Source: Bryobacterales bacterium
GTDB taxonomy: Bacteria > Acidobacteriota > Terriglobia > Bryobacterales > Bryobacteraceae
NCBI GenBank assembly: GCA_003162425.1
Contig: PMOK01000040.1
Location: forward strand, 1 to 35,381
Reading direction: 5' to 3'
DNA: 35,381 nt
A program made the translations under genes and the position numbers. Under the pieces are notes generated by a model. That model made no database searches. It saw only the letters and a program-made list of their open reading frames with translations, and had not been told where the DNA came from. Numbering within the stretch: the stretch's first letter is position 1; the number at the start of each line of letters is the position of its first letter. Shown here piece by piece: positions 25,596 through 34,800 of this stretch.

Positions 25596-25697
25596 CTTCG
25601 ATCAATTCAGCGTATTCTTAGCCGGCTACTCTTTGCTCCCACCGAAGCCGCCTTCGGCGTCTGCTGAGGGGGGTGACACGTCAGCCCTGGCAGGGTT

Positions 25698-25835
25698 GCA
25701 TTTCCGCTCCACGTATAATCGCTGCATGCGCACATCCAGTTCAACGCTTCTACTCGCTGCTCTTATCCTGTCGCGTACCGCATTCGCGCAGAGCGATGCT
25801 GTTGAAACCGTTGCCCCCGGACGTCTGGAAGTTTC
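25698..25835. repeat. Duplicated block A, copy 2
   Basis: This is the second copy of the 138-base block, 137 of 138 identical to 24339-24476. It includes the TATAAT at 25714-25719 and the ATG at 25726. Confidence 0.92.
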
Positions 25836-26019
25836 GGTCGTAGAGGGCAGCGGTCAACTTGCGCTTTATACCGAGTCGGACTTAAGCCAACCGCACGACG
25901 GCATTACCCGCGCGATTCGCCGCTCCGACGAGAACATACCAGGCCGCGCGGCCAACCGTCCTCATCATCCCCATTTTCAGACCATAGCGCATTTGCGCAG
26001 AAAAGAGCAACGTAAGTGA
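25726..26019 (+). pseudogene. Alpha/beta-hydrolase 5' fragment, copy 2
   Basis: The 97-codon frame starts like copy 1 but keeps more of the parent: VVEGSGQLALYTESDLSQPHDGITRA, the strand that in exported alpha/beta hydrolases leads into the first catalytic-fold strand. At 25918 it breaks into block B read in the wrong sense (RRSDENIPGRAANR). No nucleophile elbow or catalytic His is present. The stop overlaps the GTG of the following small membrane ORF (GTGA at 26016-26019). Confidence 0.7.
25918..25994. repeat. Duplicated block B, copy 2
   Basis: A partial copy of 24268-24344, carrying only the first codons of the minus-strand membrane gene (ATG at 25992, reading left). It is truncated at the junction with the hydrolase fragment. 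Confidence 0.85.
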
Positions 26020-26291
26020 AGCTAACCTGGTGGTGGTTTAATTGGTGGAAAGTTCCCAGGGTTTTTGTCACGGCAGTGTCCCTTGGTGTCTTCGTTCCAG
26101 GCGTAGTTTCAGTTTTCGCCAGAACGGTCGATTTCTACAGCGGACCCTTCGTATGGCTCGGCTGTTTTCTTATGCTGCGTGCAGTTTGGACCAAAGCTCT
26201 AACTTGGGCCGAATTCCTTAGGATGCCCGTATTCTGCAATGCCTTGGCGTTAATGATCGCCGGAAATGTGATATGGTCCTTGCGTCATTAA
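26016..26291 (+). CDS. Hypothetical small membrane protein
   Basis: The 91-residue frame starts at GTG, overlapping the stop of the hydrolase fragment. It has two or three hydrophobic stretches (VFVTAVSLGVFVPGVVSVFA, about 16-35; FVWLGCFLMLRAVW, 45-58; FCNALALMIAGNVIWSL, about 73-89) and a Trp-rich start (MKLTWWWFNWW). I do not recognise it. Hydrophobicity and coupling favour a real gene; the weak ribosome site and the rearranged neighbourhood count against it. Confidence 0.45.
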   Translation: MKLTWWWFNWWKVPRVFVTAVSLGVFVPGVVSVFARTVDFYSGPFVWLGCFLMLRAVWTKALTWAEFLRMPVFCNALALMIAGNVIWSLRH

Positions 26292-26442
26292 ACTTTCAAA
26301 GTAGCTCACTACCCAGACCCGCGGGCCCGAGGCACTTTGGTACTAAGTAATTTATTCGGATAGGACAGGATGGCGTAGTGCCCGCCTTTTGTTATACACT
26401 CGCTGAGGAATAAACTCAGGTTTATCAAAAAGGGAGGCTGAA

Positions 26443-27987
26443 ATGTCCAATCCGAGAAAGCTCAATTCTTTGCCTTTCGCTGCGATACTACTGGCATTTC
26501 TTGTCGTTCCGGCCGGCGCCCAGGTCACCTGTAGCGCGAGTACCATTCCGCGGCTAGCGCGCACGGCGGGAAACACGGAACTGGTGGCAGATATCGTGCT
26601 GGCCTGCACCGGCGGAACGCCTACGCCCGCGGGCCTGCTGGTTCCGCAGATCAACCTGACGGTTTTTCTGAACACCAACCTCACCAGTCTGGTTACCGAA
26701 CACACCGCTACCGGTCCCGACTTCAGCGAAGCGCTTCTGCTGGTGGATGAGCCCAATCTGGGAGGCGCCAACGGCCCCCCCGCAACCCCGCTGCTCAACT
26801 GCGGGAACATCGGCGCGCCGGATAACGGACCGCTGGGTCCAGGAGTGTGCGAGATCACTAGCACTGGAAATCCCGCGCAAACTTACGACGGCACGCCGTT
26901 CGTCCCTTATAGCAACTGCGCAGTCATTGGCGCGACTTTCGTCGGGATAGCCAACTATGGATGCGGGCGCCCCAATGCGTTTCAGGGGCAGCTGCCTTCG
27001 AGTCCGCCTGTCGACAACGTGATCAACTTTCTGGGCGTACCGTTCGACCCTCCGGGTGCAGGTGCGACGCGGATTCTGCGCATCACAAATATTCGCTCCA
27101 ATGCCGCGGCGCTCGGCGGCGGAGGTCCTCACGCTATTAACGTGGATCTTGCCGTCACTAGTTCAACTTCCATGACCATCACGCCAACCGTACTGACGGT
27201 CGCGTTTTCCAACGACGGCCTGATCGCGTCGGCATTGCCGGGAGTTTTGCATATCGAAGAAGGCTTCGCGAGCGCATGGGAATACAGAAATATTGCCTTC
27301 GCGTTAGCGAATGCAACGCCCGGGCCCATTCCCTACCCCTACATCGTGGGAGACACGAATTACCCAGCGGACGCGGCGCAGAACATACCCGGTCTTTTGT
27401 ATAACACTGAGGAGGGATTCCAGTGGCAGAACAACGGCGTGAACGCGCCGCCGAGCCCCAATCCGCCCACTGGTTATGGATCAGGCATCGTGACCACTGG
27501 AAACTACCCACTTTTCTCCGCCGCATACGGAGGAGTAAACACCGGCATCGCGGGCGATGGCGTTGCCAGCGCAGGCACCCGGATTGCGCTGGTTTTCGGC
27601 GCGATCGGCGAAACGGTGGTCGTTCCAAACGTCGTCTATCTTCACCCTATCGGCGCTCCCGGCGTTACATCAGGTGTGATGGTCGCGACCCTCACGGATC
27701 CGGAAGGGGCGGGCGTCTTTACTCCCGCGCCCGGCACCACCAGCACGGTTCACAATATTGGCGAGGTGGTGTACGAAGTTCTCTACTCGAACCCGTTTGT
27801 GTTGGAGTACGCGGATGTTCGGGTCTCGGTGAGCGGGCCGTTGCATGTCGCGGCGGTGCTGCCGCTGTTGGCCCCGTTCTATATTGGTCCGAACGCGCGT
27901 TTCGCGACGCCGACGACGGCGCATCCAACACCCACGGCGATTCCGCGCTTCGGCATTGTCGATCCGAAGGTGATCCTGGTGAAATGA
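26443..27987 (+). CDS. Exported hypothetical protein
   Basis: The ATG follows a good AGGGAGG (26429-26435) by 7 bases. The 514-residue product has a signal peptide (FAAILLAFLVVPAGAQ) and then a long strand-rich, Gly/Pro/Thr-rich chain with few charged residues. It starts VTCSASTIPRLARTAGNTELV and contains a repeated theme of short hydrophobic strands (LTVFLNTNLTSLV, NVDLAVTSSTSMTITPTVLTVAFSN). No catalytic motif, anchor, PEP-CTERM or type IX sorting tail is seen. It resembles exported proteins of unknown function found in Acidobacteriota. It is transcribed alone, with a TATACA at 26393-26398 as a possible -10. Confidence 0.75.
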   Translation: MSNPRKLNSLPFAAILLAFLVVPAGAQVTCSASTIPRLARTAGNTELVADIVLACTGGTPTPAGLLVPQINLTVFLNTNLTSLVTEHTATGPDFSEALLLVDEPNLGGANGPPATPLLNCGNIGAPDNGPLGPGVCEITSTGNPAQTYDGTPFVPYSNCAVIGATFVGIANYGCGRPNAFQGQLPSSPPVDNVINFLGVPFDPPGAGATRILRITNIRSNAAALGGGGPHAINVDLAVTSSTSMTITPTVLTVAFSNDGLIASALPGVLHIEEGFASAWEYRNIAFALANATPGPIPYPYIVGDTNYPADAAQNIPGLLYNTEEGFQWQNNGVNAPPSPNPPTGYGSGIVTTGNYPLFSAAYGGVNTGIAGDGVASAGTRIALVFGAIGETVVVPNVVYLHPIGAPGVTSGVMVATLTDPEGAGVFTPAPGTTSTVHNIGEVVYEVLYSNPFVLEYADVRVSVSGPLHVAAVLPLLAPFYIGPNARFATPTTAHPTPTAIPRFGIVDPKVILVK

Positions 27988-28425
27988 CTGCCGGTAACGT
28001 CGGGAACAACCGCTCTCCAACGCGGCGAAGCCGAACCAAATGAGAGGCCGTGAAAAAATAGCAACACCGGTCGCTGACGCTCGCGGCTCTGAAGCGCGGC
28101 CAGCGTTCGCAAGTTGAAAAACGCGAAACGAAGGGGACAGACCGCTCTGTCCACTTGCTCGACCGATTCGGGGAATCAACGTATTGCGAATCGGGACAAA
28201 GTGGTCACCGTTTTCCTCTGTCCCCGTTTTGCCTCCCCTTTCACCTCGCCGTATCCTGGCCAGAGGTTTGTTAGACTGGGCCCGATCGACCAAAACGCGA
28301 AGGTGCGCTTTATCGTGAACCATACAATCCAGCTCGGGAAGGTGCAGGTCGATGAAACTTTCCGATGCCAAGGTCGACCGCTCGACTCGCTCACCGTTGA
28401 TGCTGGATTTAAGGGAGATCAGACG
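27988..28425. other. Gene-poor gap with REP-like element
   Basis: There are about 440 bases with no convincing gene. The frame that is open from 28114 into the next gene lacks a ribosome site at its start and is better read from 28426. The region contains the inverted-repeat element at 28133-28225. The rest has no structure I can name. Confidence 0.5.
28133..28225. repeat. REP-like inverted-repeat element
   Basis: A 93-base segment is bounded by GGGGACAGA (28133-28141) and its complement TCTGTCCCC (28217-28225). It has a second imperfect inner inverted repeat (CCACTT...CCGATTCG against CGAATCGG...AAGTGG). It has the size and shape of a REP/BIME or small non-autonomous hairpin element. The same GGGGAC end motif recurs at 28963. 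Confidence 0.6.
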
Positions 28426-28896
28426 ATGATGAAGGCTGCAGTTTTGCTGGCTGTTGCCGCAGGATTTTCGGTCGCACAGATTCAGCCAACCGCGCTCGCG
28501 GGCGCTTGGCGCATAGAAGAGGACATCACAACAGGATCGGTTGCGAGAACAATCAAAGATCCACAACCCGGGCTCTATCTTTTCACCGGTAAGCACTACA
28601 GCATGCTTTACATCGATAGCGGAAATCCGCGCCCGGAGACGAAGCCCGGATCCTCAGATAGTGAACTGGTGGCTAGCTGGAGGCCCGTGCAAGCGCAATC
28701 GGGTACTTATGAGATCTCCGGTACAACGCTTACCGTTCACCCAGTAGTAGCCAAAGAGACGGGAGCGATGACGCCTGGGAGCTATTTCAAATACTCCTTC
28801 AAATTAGAAGGTTCTACTCTCGAACTCACGCAAATCGGCAGTTCCCGAGGGCCGGCCGCGCATCCATGGACTCGGAGATTCAAACGTATCGAGTAG
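28426..28896 (+). CDS. Exported lipocalin-like domain protein
   Basis: AAGGGAG at 28411-28417 is 8 bases before ATG 28426, which fixes this start although the frame is open to 28114. The 156-residue product has a short signal peptide (MMKAAVLLAVAAGFSVAQ) and then one compact beta-barrel-like domain. It contains GAWRIEEDI, PGLYLFTGKHYSMLYI, GTYEISGTTLTVHPVVAK and YSFKLEGSTLELTQIG, the strand pattern of lipocalin-like proteins that bind small hydrophobic ligands. A ligand cannot be inferred. It is a single-gene unit followed by a likely terminator. Confidence 0.75.
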   Translation: MMKAAVLLAVAAGFSVAQIQPTALAGAWRIEEDITTGSVARTIKDPQPGLYLFTGKHYSMLYIDSGNPRPETKPGSSDSELVASWRPVQAQSGTYEISGTTLTVHPVVAKETGAMTPGSYFKYSFKLEGSTLELTQIGSSRGPAAHPWTRRFKRIE

Positions 28897-28962
28897 CGCA
28901 CCGTCAGAATGCCTAAACGACGCCGGAAAACCCGGAACCCAACCTATCTCTTCGAATAAAGC

Positions 28963-28984
28963 GGGGACAGTCAGTCCCCTTTTT
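28963..28984 (+). terminator. Likely intrinsic terminator
   Basis: A 6-bp stem (GGGGAC at 28963-28968, GTCCCC at 28974-28979) with a 5-base loop is followed at once by TTTTT (28980-28984). It sits 67 bases after the lipocalin-like gene and before the AddB gene. It may derive from the end of a REP-like element. Confidence 0.6.
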
Positions 28985-29011
28985 CAAAATCGCGGCACGC
29001 TATCCTGATCT

Positions 29012-31810
29012 TTGGCTGAATCGCTGTTGATCACGGGACCACCCGGCTCGGGTAAGTCCCGCGCCGCCCTGGATCATTTCCACTCAAAATCGGGCTCTCT
29101 GCTGGTTACGCCCACCGCGACCATGGCGGAGCACATCCGCCACCAGCTCGCGCGTGCGCTCAGCCCCGTGCGCCCCTCACGGATCATCACCCTCGCCGCG
29201 TTTCTGAATCGCACCGGCGCCCCCGCGGCCGCGTCCAAACCGGCGCTGCACCTGGCGATCGAAGAAGCGCTCGATCGCCTGCGCCCCGCGCGCTTTCAAG
29301 CCGTCGCCGAGTACAGTGGATTCCGAAACGCGCTCGCGTCGCTGATGGAGGAAGTAGAGCGTGATGCGTTGGCGCCGGACCTCGCCCGGCTCTACGATGA
29401 GGTGGAGCAGGGGCTCGCACGGAGAGGCGCCGCGCTTCGCAATGTGCGTCTTCGCGCGGCCGCGCAATTAGCAAGACAATTGCCCGGCGAGTTGCCCGCG
29501 CAAATCGTCTTCGACGGCTTTTTCAGTTTCTCCAATGCCGAGTTGAACTTGATCGAGAGCCTGGCCGCGCGCACCGGAATCGTGGTCACGCTACCCGAAG
29601 GTCCTGGCGGAAATGCAAGTGACTGGCCCGGCGCTGCCGCCGCGCGATCGCGATTGCTTCGGGCCGGATTCCGGGAATTCCGTTGCGCGAGCGTTTTCAG
29701 AACCCCGGAGTTGGAAGCCTTTTGCGCGCCCACGCTGGAACAGGAGACCGAGGAAATCGCGCGTCGCATTCTCGAAGAGGCGGCTCGCGGACGACCGTTT
29801 CACGAAATGGGAATAGTCCTGCGCACGCGCGATCCGTATGCGCCGGCCCTTAAGACCACGCTCGCGCGCTTCGGAATTCCCGCGCGCTTGTATTTCGCGG
29901 AGAGCCTGTCCGCGCATCCGGCCATCGCGTTCCTGGCCGGAGCCGTGCGCGCGCTACTCGACGGATGGGATCACGGCGAGCTGCTCCGCCTGGTCCGGAT
30001 GCCGGTTTCCGGCGTGGGCGCGACACCGGACGGGGATCGTTTCGATTTTGACCTTCGTCAGCTTCTTCCCGGCCGCGGCCTGCCATTGCGAGGCCTGGTC
30101 TCGCGGGAGGCGTCCGAGAATTCGGCCAAGTCGTCGACGGATGCGCTGCTGGGTTCGCTGCTGGACTCGTTCGCCGCGATGAACGCGTGGATGCGCGACC
30201 GGCTGGAACCCGCGGAGTGGGCCGCGCGTATCCGCACGTTGCGCGCGCTGATCCCCCAGCCGGCGATCGCCGGAAACATCTCATCACAAACATTGAATGC
30301 ATGGACATCCTCGGCGCGTGCGCTCGACGCGCTTGACGAGGTGCTGGAGGAGACCGCGGCATTATTTGGAGGAACAAAGGCTGGACTTGGAGGAACCCAG
30401 GCCGGGATTGGACCAGCCCCCGTATCGCTCAAGAGCGCTGGAAGAATTACATTGACCGACTTTTGGCGGCATTTCGAGGCCGCGCTGGAACTGAAGGAAA
30501 TGCGCATTCCCGATCATCGCCGCGAAGTCGTACATGTTTTCGATGTCTTCGAAGCGCGCCAATGGGAGTTGCCGGTGGTGTTCGTGTGCGGCATGAACGA
30601 GCGTCATTTTCCGCAATATCACCGCGAAGATCCGCTGCTCAACGACGCAGCTCGCCGGCGCGCGGGCCTGAAAACGTCGGCCGAGCTGCAACGCGAGGAG
30701 CGATCGCTGTTCCATCTGGCCACCACGCGCGCTACGGCCAAGACCATGGTCAGCTACGCGCGGTTCGATGAGAAAGGCGATGCTACGCTGCCGTCATTTT
30801 TTCTCGCCGCGCTGCCGTCATCTTTTCCGGATGACATGCCGGTGAGTAAGAGGGCTGCGCTTTGCGAAATCCGAGTGCGGCCGCGGCCGGCGCGCAATGT
30901 ACCGGGGTTGATCAAGGGGTTGATCAATGTGATGAGTGTGCGGAGCAGTCGGCCCATCCGAGATCCGGAACTGCTCGAACGCCTCGCGACCGGGCATCGC
31001 ACGCTGTCGCCGAGCGCGATCGAACGCTTCCTGCAATGTCCCTTTCAGTTTTTCGCAGACCGGTCTTTGCGGCTGCGTCCGCGTCCAGCGGCGCCCCGCG
31101 ACCGTCTCGATATGCTGGTGCAAGGCAGCATCATTCACGCCGCGATCGCGGCGCTCGAAGAAATGCCGCTGCTCGGCGCAGCGGTCTTCGACCATGAGTT
31201 TGCGGCGGAGATCGCAAAACTCAGGATTCCAGCAGGCTATCGGGCCGAAGCCGTGCGCCTGGAGATGCTTCGCAATTTCACAACGTTTCTTGCCGATCGA
31301 AGTGTGTCACATGGATTCAAGCTGGGGTGGTCCGCGCGAGTCGAAGAGAAATTCAGGATCGCACTCACGCCGGAGCTCAGCGTGCGCGGACGTATCGATC
31401 GGCTGGAAGTGGGGCCGAATGGCGAGGCGCTGGTCATCGATTACAAATACAGCGCGGCGAAGACCATCCGCGATCGAGTGAAGGATCAGGATAAGGGCGA
31501 GGTGGTGCAGGCCGGTCTGTATCTGCTCGCGGCCGTCAAGGAATTCGGACTGACACCCGCGGGCATGCTGTATTGCGGTCTGAAGAAAGAGGTCGAGTGG
31601 GGCGGATGGCACGTGCCGCTCGCGGGCTTCGAAAAGATCGGAGAATGCTGCACGCGGGACCGGCTTGACGAACTGACCGAGGCCGCAGCGGCGACCGCCG
31701 TGACGGTATTCGAATCCATCGCGTCCGGAGAAATCGGCGTGCGGCCGGCGGATGAAAGCAAGTGCGCCTGGTGCGACTATCGCGACATCTGTCGCATCGA
31801 CACTCAGTAA
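29012..31810 (+). CDS. addB: AddB-type nuclease subunit (PD-(D/E)XK, Fe-S)
   Basis: The 932-residue protein starts at TTG. It has an N-terminal P-loop (GPPGSGKS, 9-16) of the inactivated helicase-like fold and a C-terminal RecB-type nuclease domain with D796 (GRIDRLE) and D810-x-K812 (VIDYK). Four cysteines fit the AddB iron-sulfur clasp: C676 (LQCPFQFF), C918, C921 and C927 (CAWCDYRDIC). With AddA it processes double-strand breaks for RecA loading and degrades linear foreign DNA. It is somewhat shorter than Bacillus AddB (about 1,160 residues). It is upstream of, and presumably co-transcribed with, AddA, a common order. Confidence 0.88.
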   Translation: MAESLLITGPPGSGKSRAALDHFHSKSGSLLVTPTATMAEHIRHQLARALSPVRPSRIITLAAFLNRTGAPAAASKPALHLAIEEALDRLRPARFQAVAEYSGFRNALASLMEEVERDALAPDLARLYDEVEQGLARRGAALRNVRLRAAAQLARQLPGELPAQIVFDGFFSFSNAELNLIESLAARTGIVVTLPEGPGGNASDWPGAAAARSRLLRAGFREFRCASVFRTPELEAFCAPTLEQETEEIARRILEEAARGRPFHEMGIVLRTRDPYAPALKTTLARFGIPARLYFAESLSAHPAIAFLAGAVRALLDGWDHGELLRLVRMPVSGVGATPDGDRFDFDLRQLLPGRGLPLRGLVSREASENSAKSSTDALLGSLLDSFAAMNAWMRDRLEPAEWAARIRTLRALIPQPAIAGNISSQTLNAWTSSARALDALDEVLEETAALFGGTKAGLGGTQAGIGPAPVSLKSAGRITLTDFWRHFEAALELKEMRIPDHRREVVHVFDVFEARQWELPVVFVCGMNERHFPQYHREDPLLNDAARRRAGLKTSAELQREERSLFHLATTRATAKTMVSYARFDEKGDATLPSFFLAALPSSFPDDMPVSKRAALCEIRVRPRPARNVPGLIKGLINVMSVRSSRPIRDPELLERLATGHRTLSPSAIERFLQCPFQFFADRSLRLRPRPAAPRDRLDMLVQGSIIHAAIAALEEMPLLGAAVFDHEFAAEIAKLRIPAGYRAEAVRLEMLRNFTTFLADRSVSHGFKLGWSARVEEKFRIALTPELSVRGRIDRLEVGPNGEALVIDYKYSAAKTIRDRVKDQDKGEVVQAGLYLLAAVKEFGLTPAGMLYCGLKKEVEWGGWHVPLAGFEKIGECCTRDRLDELTEAAAATAVTVFESIASGEIGVRPADESKCAWCDYRDICRIDTQ

Positions 31811-31839
31811 CGACACGCAGTAACGACACGCAGTGAGCG
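31805..31839 (+). repeat. 13-bp tandem repeat at the addB-addA junction
   Basis: CAGTAACGACACG occurs at 31805-31817 and again at 31818-31830, followed by a partial unit (CAGTGAGCG). The AddB stop lies in the first unit and one candidate AddA start (GTG 31833) in the partial unit. Duplication here would lengthen the gap between the two genes in 13-base steps. Confidence 0.75.
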
Positions 31840-34800
31840 TGACCTCAATGCAGTTAACGCAAGCACAGATCGACGCGATTACCCGCAGCGGACAGGATGT
31901 CTGCGTGATTGCCGGGCCGGGCTCCGGCAAGACCCGGGTTCTGATCGAGCGGTTCGCATGGCTGGTGGAGGAGCGGAACATCGATCCGTCGCGCATCCTC
32001 GCGATCACCTTCACCGAGAAGGCGGCGACGGAGATCAAGGAACGGCTCATCCGGCGATTCGCGGAGCGATTTGAACGCGACCCCGTGTTGCGCGAATCGA
32101 TCGAGCGCGCGTGGGTTTCGACGATTCACGGATTCTGCGCCCGCCTCCTTCGGGAAAATGCGATCGCCGCGGGCCTCTCGCCGGACTTCACGGTGCTGGA
32201 TCAACCTGCCGCGGAATCGATGGCGCGGGAGGCGGCGGAAAATGCGCTGGATCAGATGTTTTCGGAACGTCCCGGCGACATGCGGGGTCTGCTTGAGTCG
32301 TTGGATCTATCGACCGACGATTACGCGCGCAAGCCCGATCTTGCGAAGAGCTTGCTGGATGTGTACGAATCGATGCGCGTCGCGGGACTGCGCGAGCTGC
32401 CGGTAGCTCGCGTGGTGGACGATATCTGGCCGCGCGCACGCGAGCTGGCGTCGGCAATTCTCGCGGACGGCACTGCGCGTGGCAAGGATGTGCCCTTGTT
32501 GCGTGAGTTCGCCTCGCGGCTTTTGGCGCTTGGCGACGAGGTTACCCTCGAACATTTCGAAGCGCTCAGTCCTGTCAAGTGGTTTCACTTGGGCCGCATT
32601 GGCAATGGTACGCGCGCGCACGCCGCGGCCAAGGAGTTGAAGGAAGAAGTCGTACGCTTGCTCCAACAGCAGTGGGTCGCGATCTGGCATGCGGGTTCCG
32701 CCAGGCTCCTGCGCGAAGCGATCTCTCGCATCGACGCTCTGTATCGCGAAGCGAAGCGGCGCGAAGCCGCGATCGATTTCGCGGGCCTCGAGGAAGAAAC
32801 CATCCGTCTGCTGGAGAGCGACACCGACTTGCGCCAGCGGACGGCGTCGCGATTCGATCAGATTCTGATGGATGAGTTGCAGGATACGAACGCTCTGCAA
32901 TGGAGGCTGGTGGGGCTGATCCGGCGGACCCTGTTCGCGGTCGGCGATATCAATCAATCCATCTATGGCTTCCGCCATGCCGAGCCGGCGGTGTTCGCAA
33001 AATATCGGGACTCGCTGATGGAAGCGGGCGCACGTGTCGATGACTTGCGCGAGAATCATCGCAGCCTCCCTGAAATTTTGGGCGCCGTGTCGCGCGCACT
33101 GGATGGACAAAAGGGGATCGAGCCGCGTCCTCTGATCGCTTCGCGCAGCGACGGGAACTTTGCACCCGCGGTGGAGCTGTTGGTGGGCCGGGGCGAGGAG
33201 GGGAACGAAATTGACCAGGAAAAACTCGACGCGGAAGACGTCGAGGCGAGCATGGTCGCGGCGCGCATTCGGGAGTTCTGCCCGGATAACCGGGACAGCG
33301 GGGGAGTTGCTCTCAAAGACATCGCGATATTAGTGCGCGCTCTTGGAGCAACGAAACCGTTTGAACGCGCGCTCGACCGGTTTGGGGTCCCTTTCTTGGT
33401 CAGCGGCGGGCGCACGTTCCTGGAGGCGCGCGAGATTCGCGACGTGATGGCTCTGCTGGCCGCGCTGGTGAATCCACTGGATGAGATCGCCGTAGTGGGC
33501 GTGCTGCGCAGCCCGTTGGTGGGGATGTCGGACGAAGAGACTTTCAGAATGGGCCGCGACGGCTGGCGTGCGGAATTTGAGCGATGGTTCGGAAAGCTGC
33601 GGCCGATGGCGGGATTTGTCGCGCCGGATCTGCTGCTGGCGTCGGCTCTCGACGAATGCGGATATGCCGCGGGCCTGACGGATCGCGCGCGCGCCAACGT
33701 CGAAAAGTTTCTCGCGCACATCCGTCGGGAGCATCGCCGCCAGCCGAGTCCTTTGGCGGAATTGCTCGACAGTCTCGAAGCATTGCGCGCCACGCAGTCC
33801 GAAGCGGAAGCGGCGCCGCCCGAAGCCGGCAACGTGGTGCGGGTGATGACGATTCATGCGGCCAAGGGACTCGAGTTCCCGATCGTTTTCGTCAGCGCGC
33901 TCCATCGGGGGATCGATCAATCGAAACCGGCGATCGCGTTCTCAACCCGGGCGGGTCTGGGCGCGAAATGGCGGAATCCGTTTACGGGCGCGGGCCAGGC
34001 GGATCGCGCGCACAAGAAGATTGTCGAAGAGATCAAGGAGCGGGAAGCCGCCGAAGAGAATCGGCTGTTGTACGTCGCAATGACGCGCGCCGAGGACCAC
34101 CTGATCCTTTCGTACGCGGAAAAGAAACGCGCATCCGGCTGGCCGAAGCTGGTAAACACGGCGATCGGCCCGCCGAGAATCGGGGATCGGGTGATGCCCG
34201 CGCCGAACACGGCGGCGCACGCGGCTCACGCGGCACACGGAGCGATCCTCGCCGGGTCCGTTCAATGGCTCGACCCGCCGGCGATTGCGAGTCGTCACGA
34301 TGCAGCCGCGGCGGTGACGTCGATCGCATTGTTTCACGCGTGCCCGCGAAAATACCTGCTCAGCTCGATCGGGAGCGGGATGCAGCACTGGGCCGATCGC
34401 GACTTAGAAAAGAACGCCAGGGAAGATGATTGCGGCGGCTTCGAGAAGCGAGACAATCTCACGGACGATCAAGGAGATGCGGGAATCGCGTTCGGCTCGG
34501 AAGTGCATCGCATTCTTGCCGGGGAAGAAGGGGCGACGGATCAGGTCCATACCACGGAACTCGCCGTCGAACTCGCCTCGCGATTCACCGGGAGTGAACT
34601 GGGCCAACGCGCGGCGCGTGCCACCCGCGTCGAACGCGAATTCGACTTTCTGTTTTATTTCGAAGACGTGGTCCTGCGCGGGCAAATCGATTTGTGGTTT
34701 GAAGAAGGCGGCGAGCTGATCGTAGTCGACTACAAGACCGATCGCGTTTCAGACGATCGGGAATCCTCGGAGGCTTACGCGTTGCAGTTGCAGATCTATG

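Noticed and set aside
28114..28425. Longer start for the lipocalin-like protein
   Set aside because: The extension reads through the REP-like element and has no ribosome site, whereas ATG 28426 has AAGGGAG 8 bases upstream and a signal peptide.
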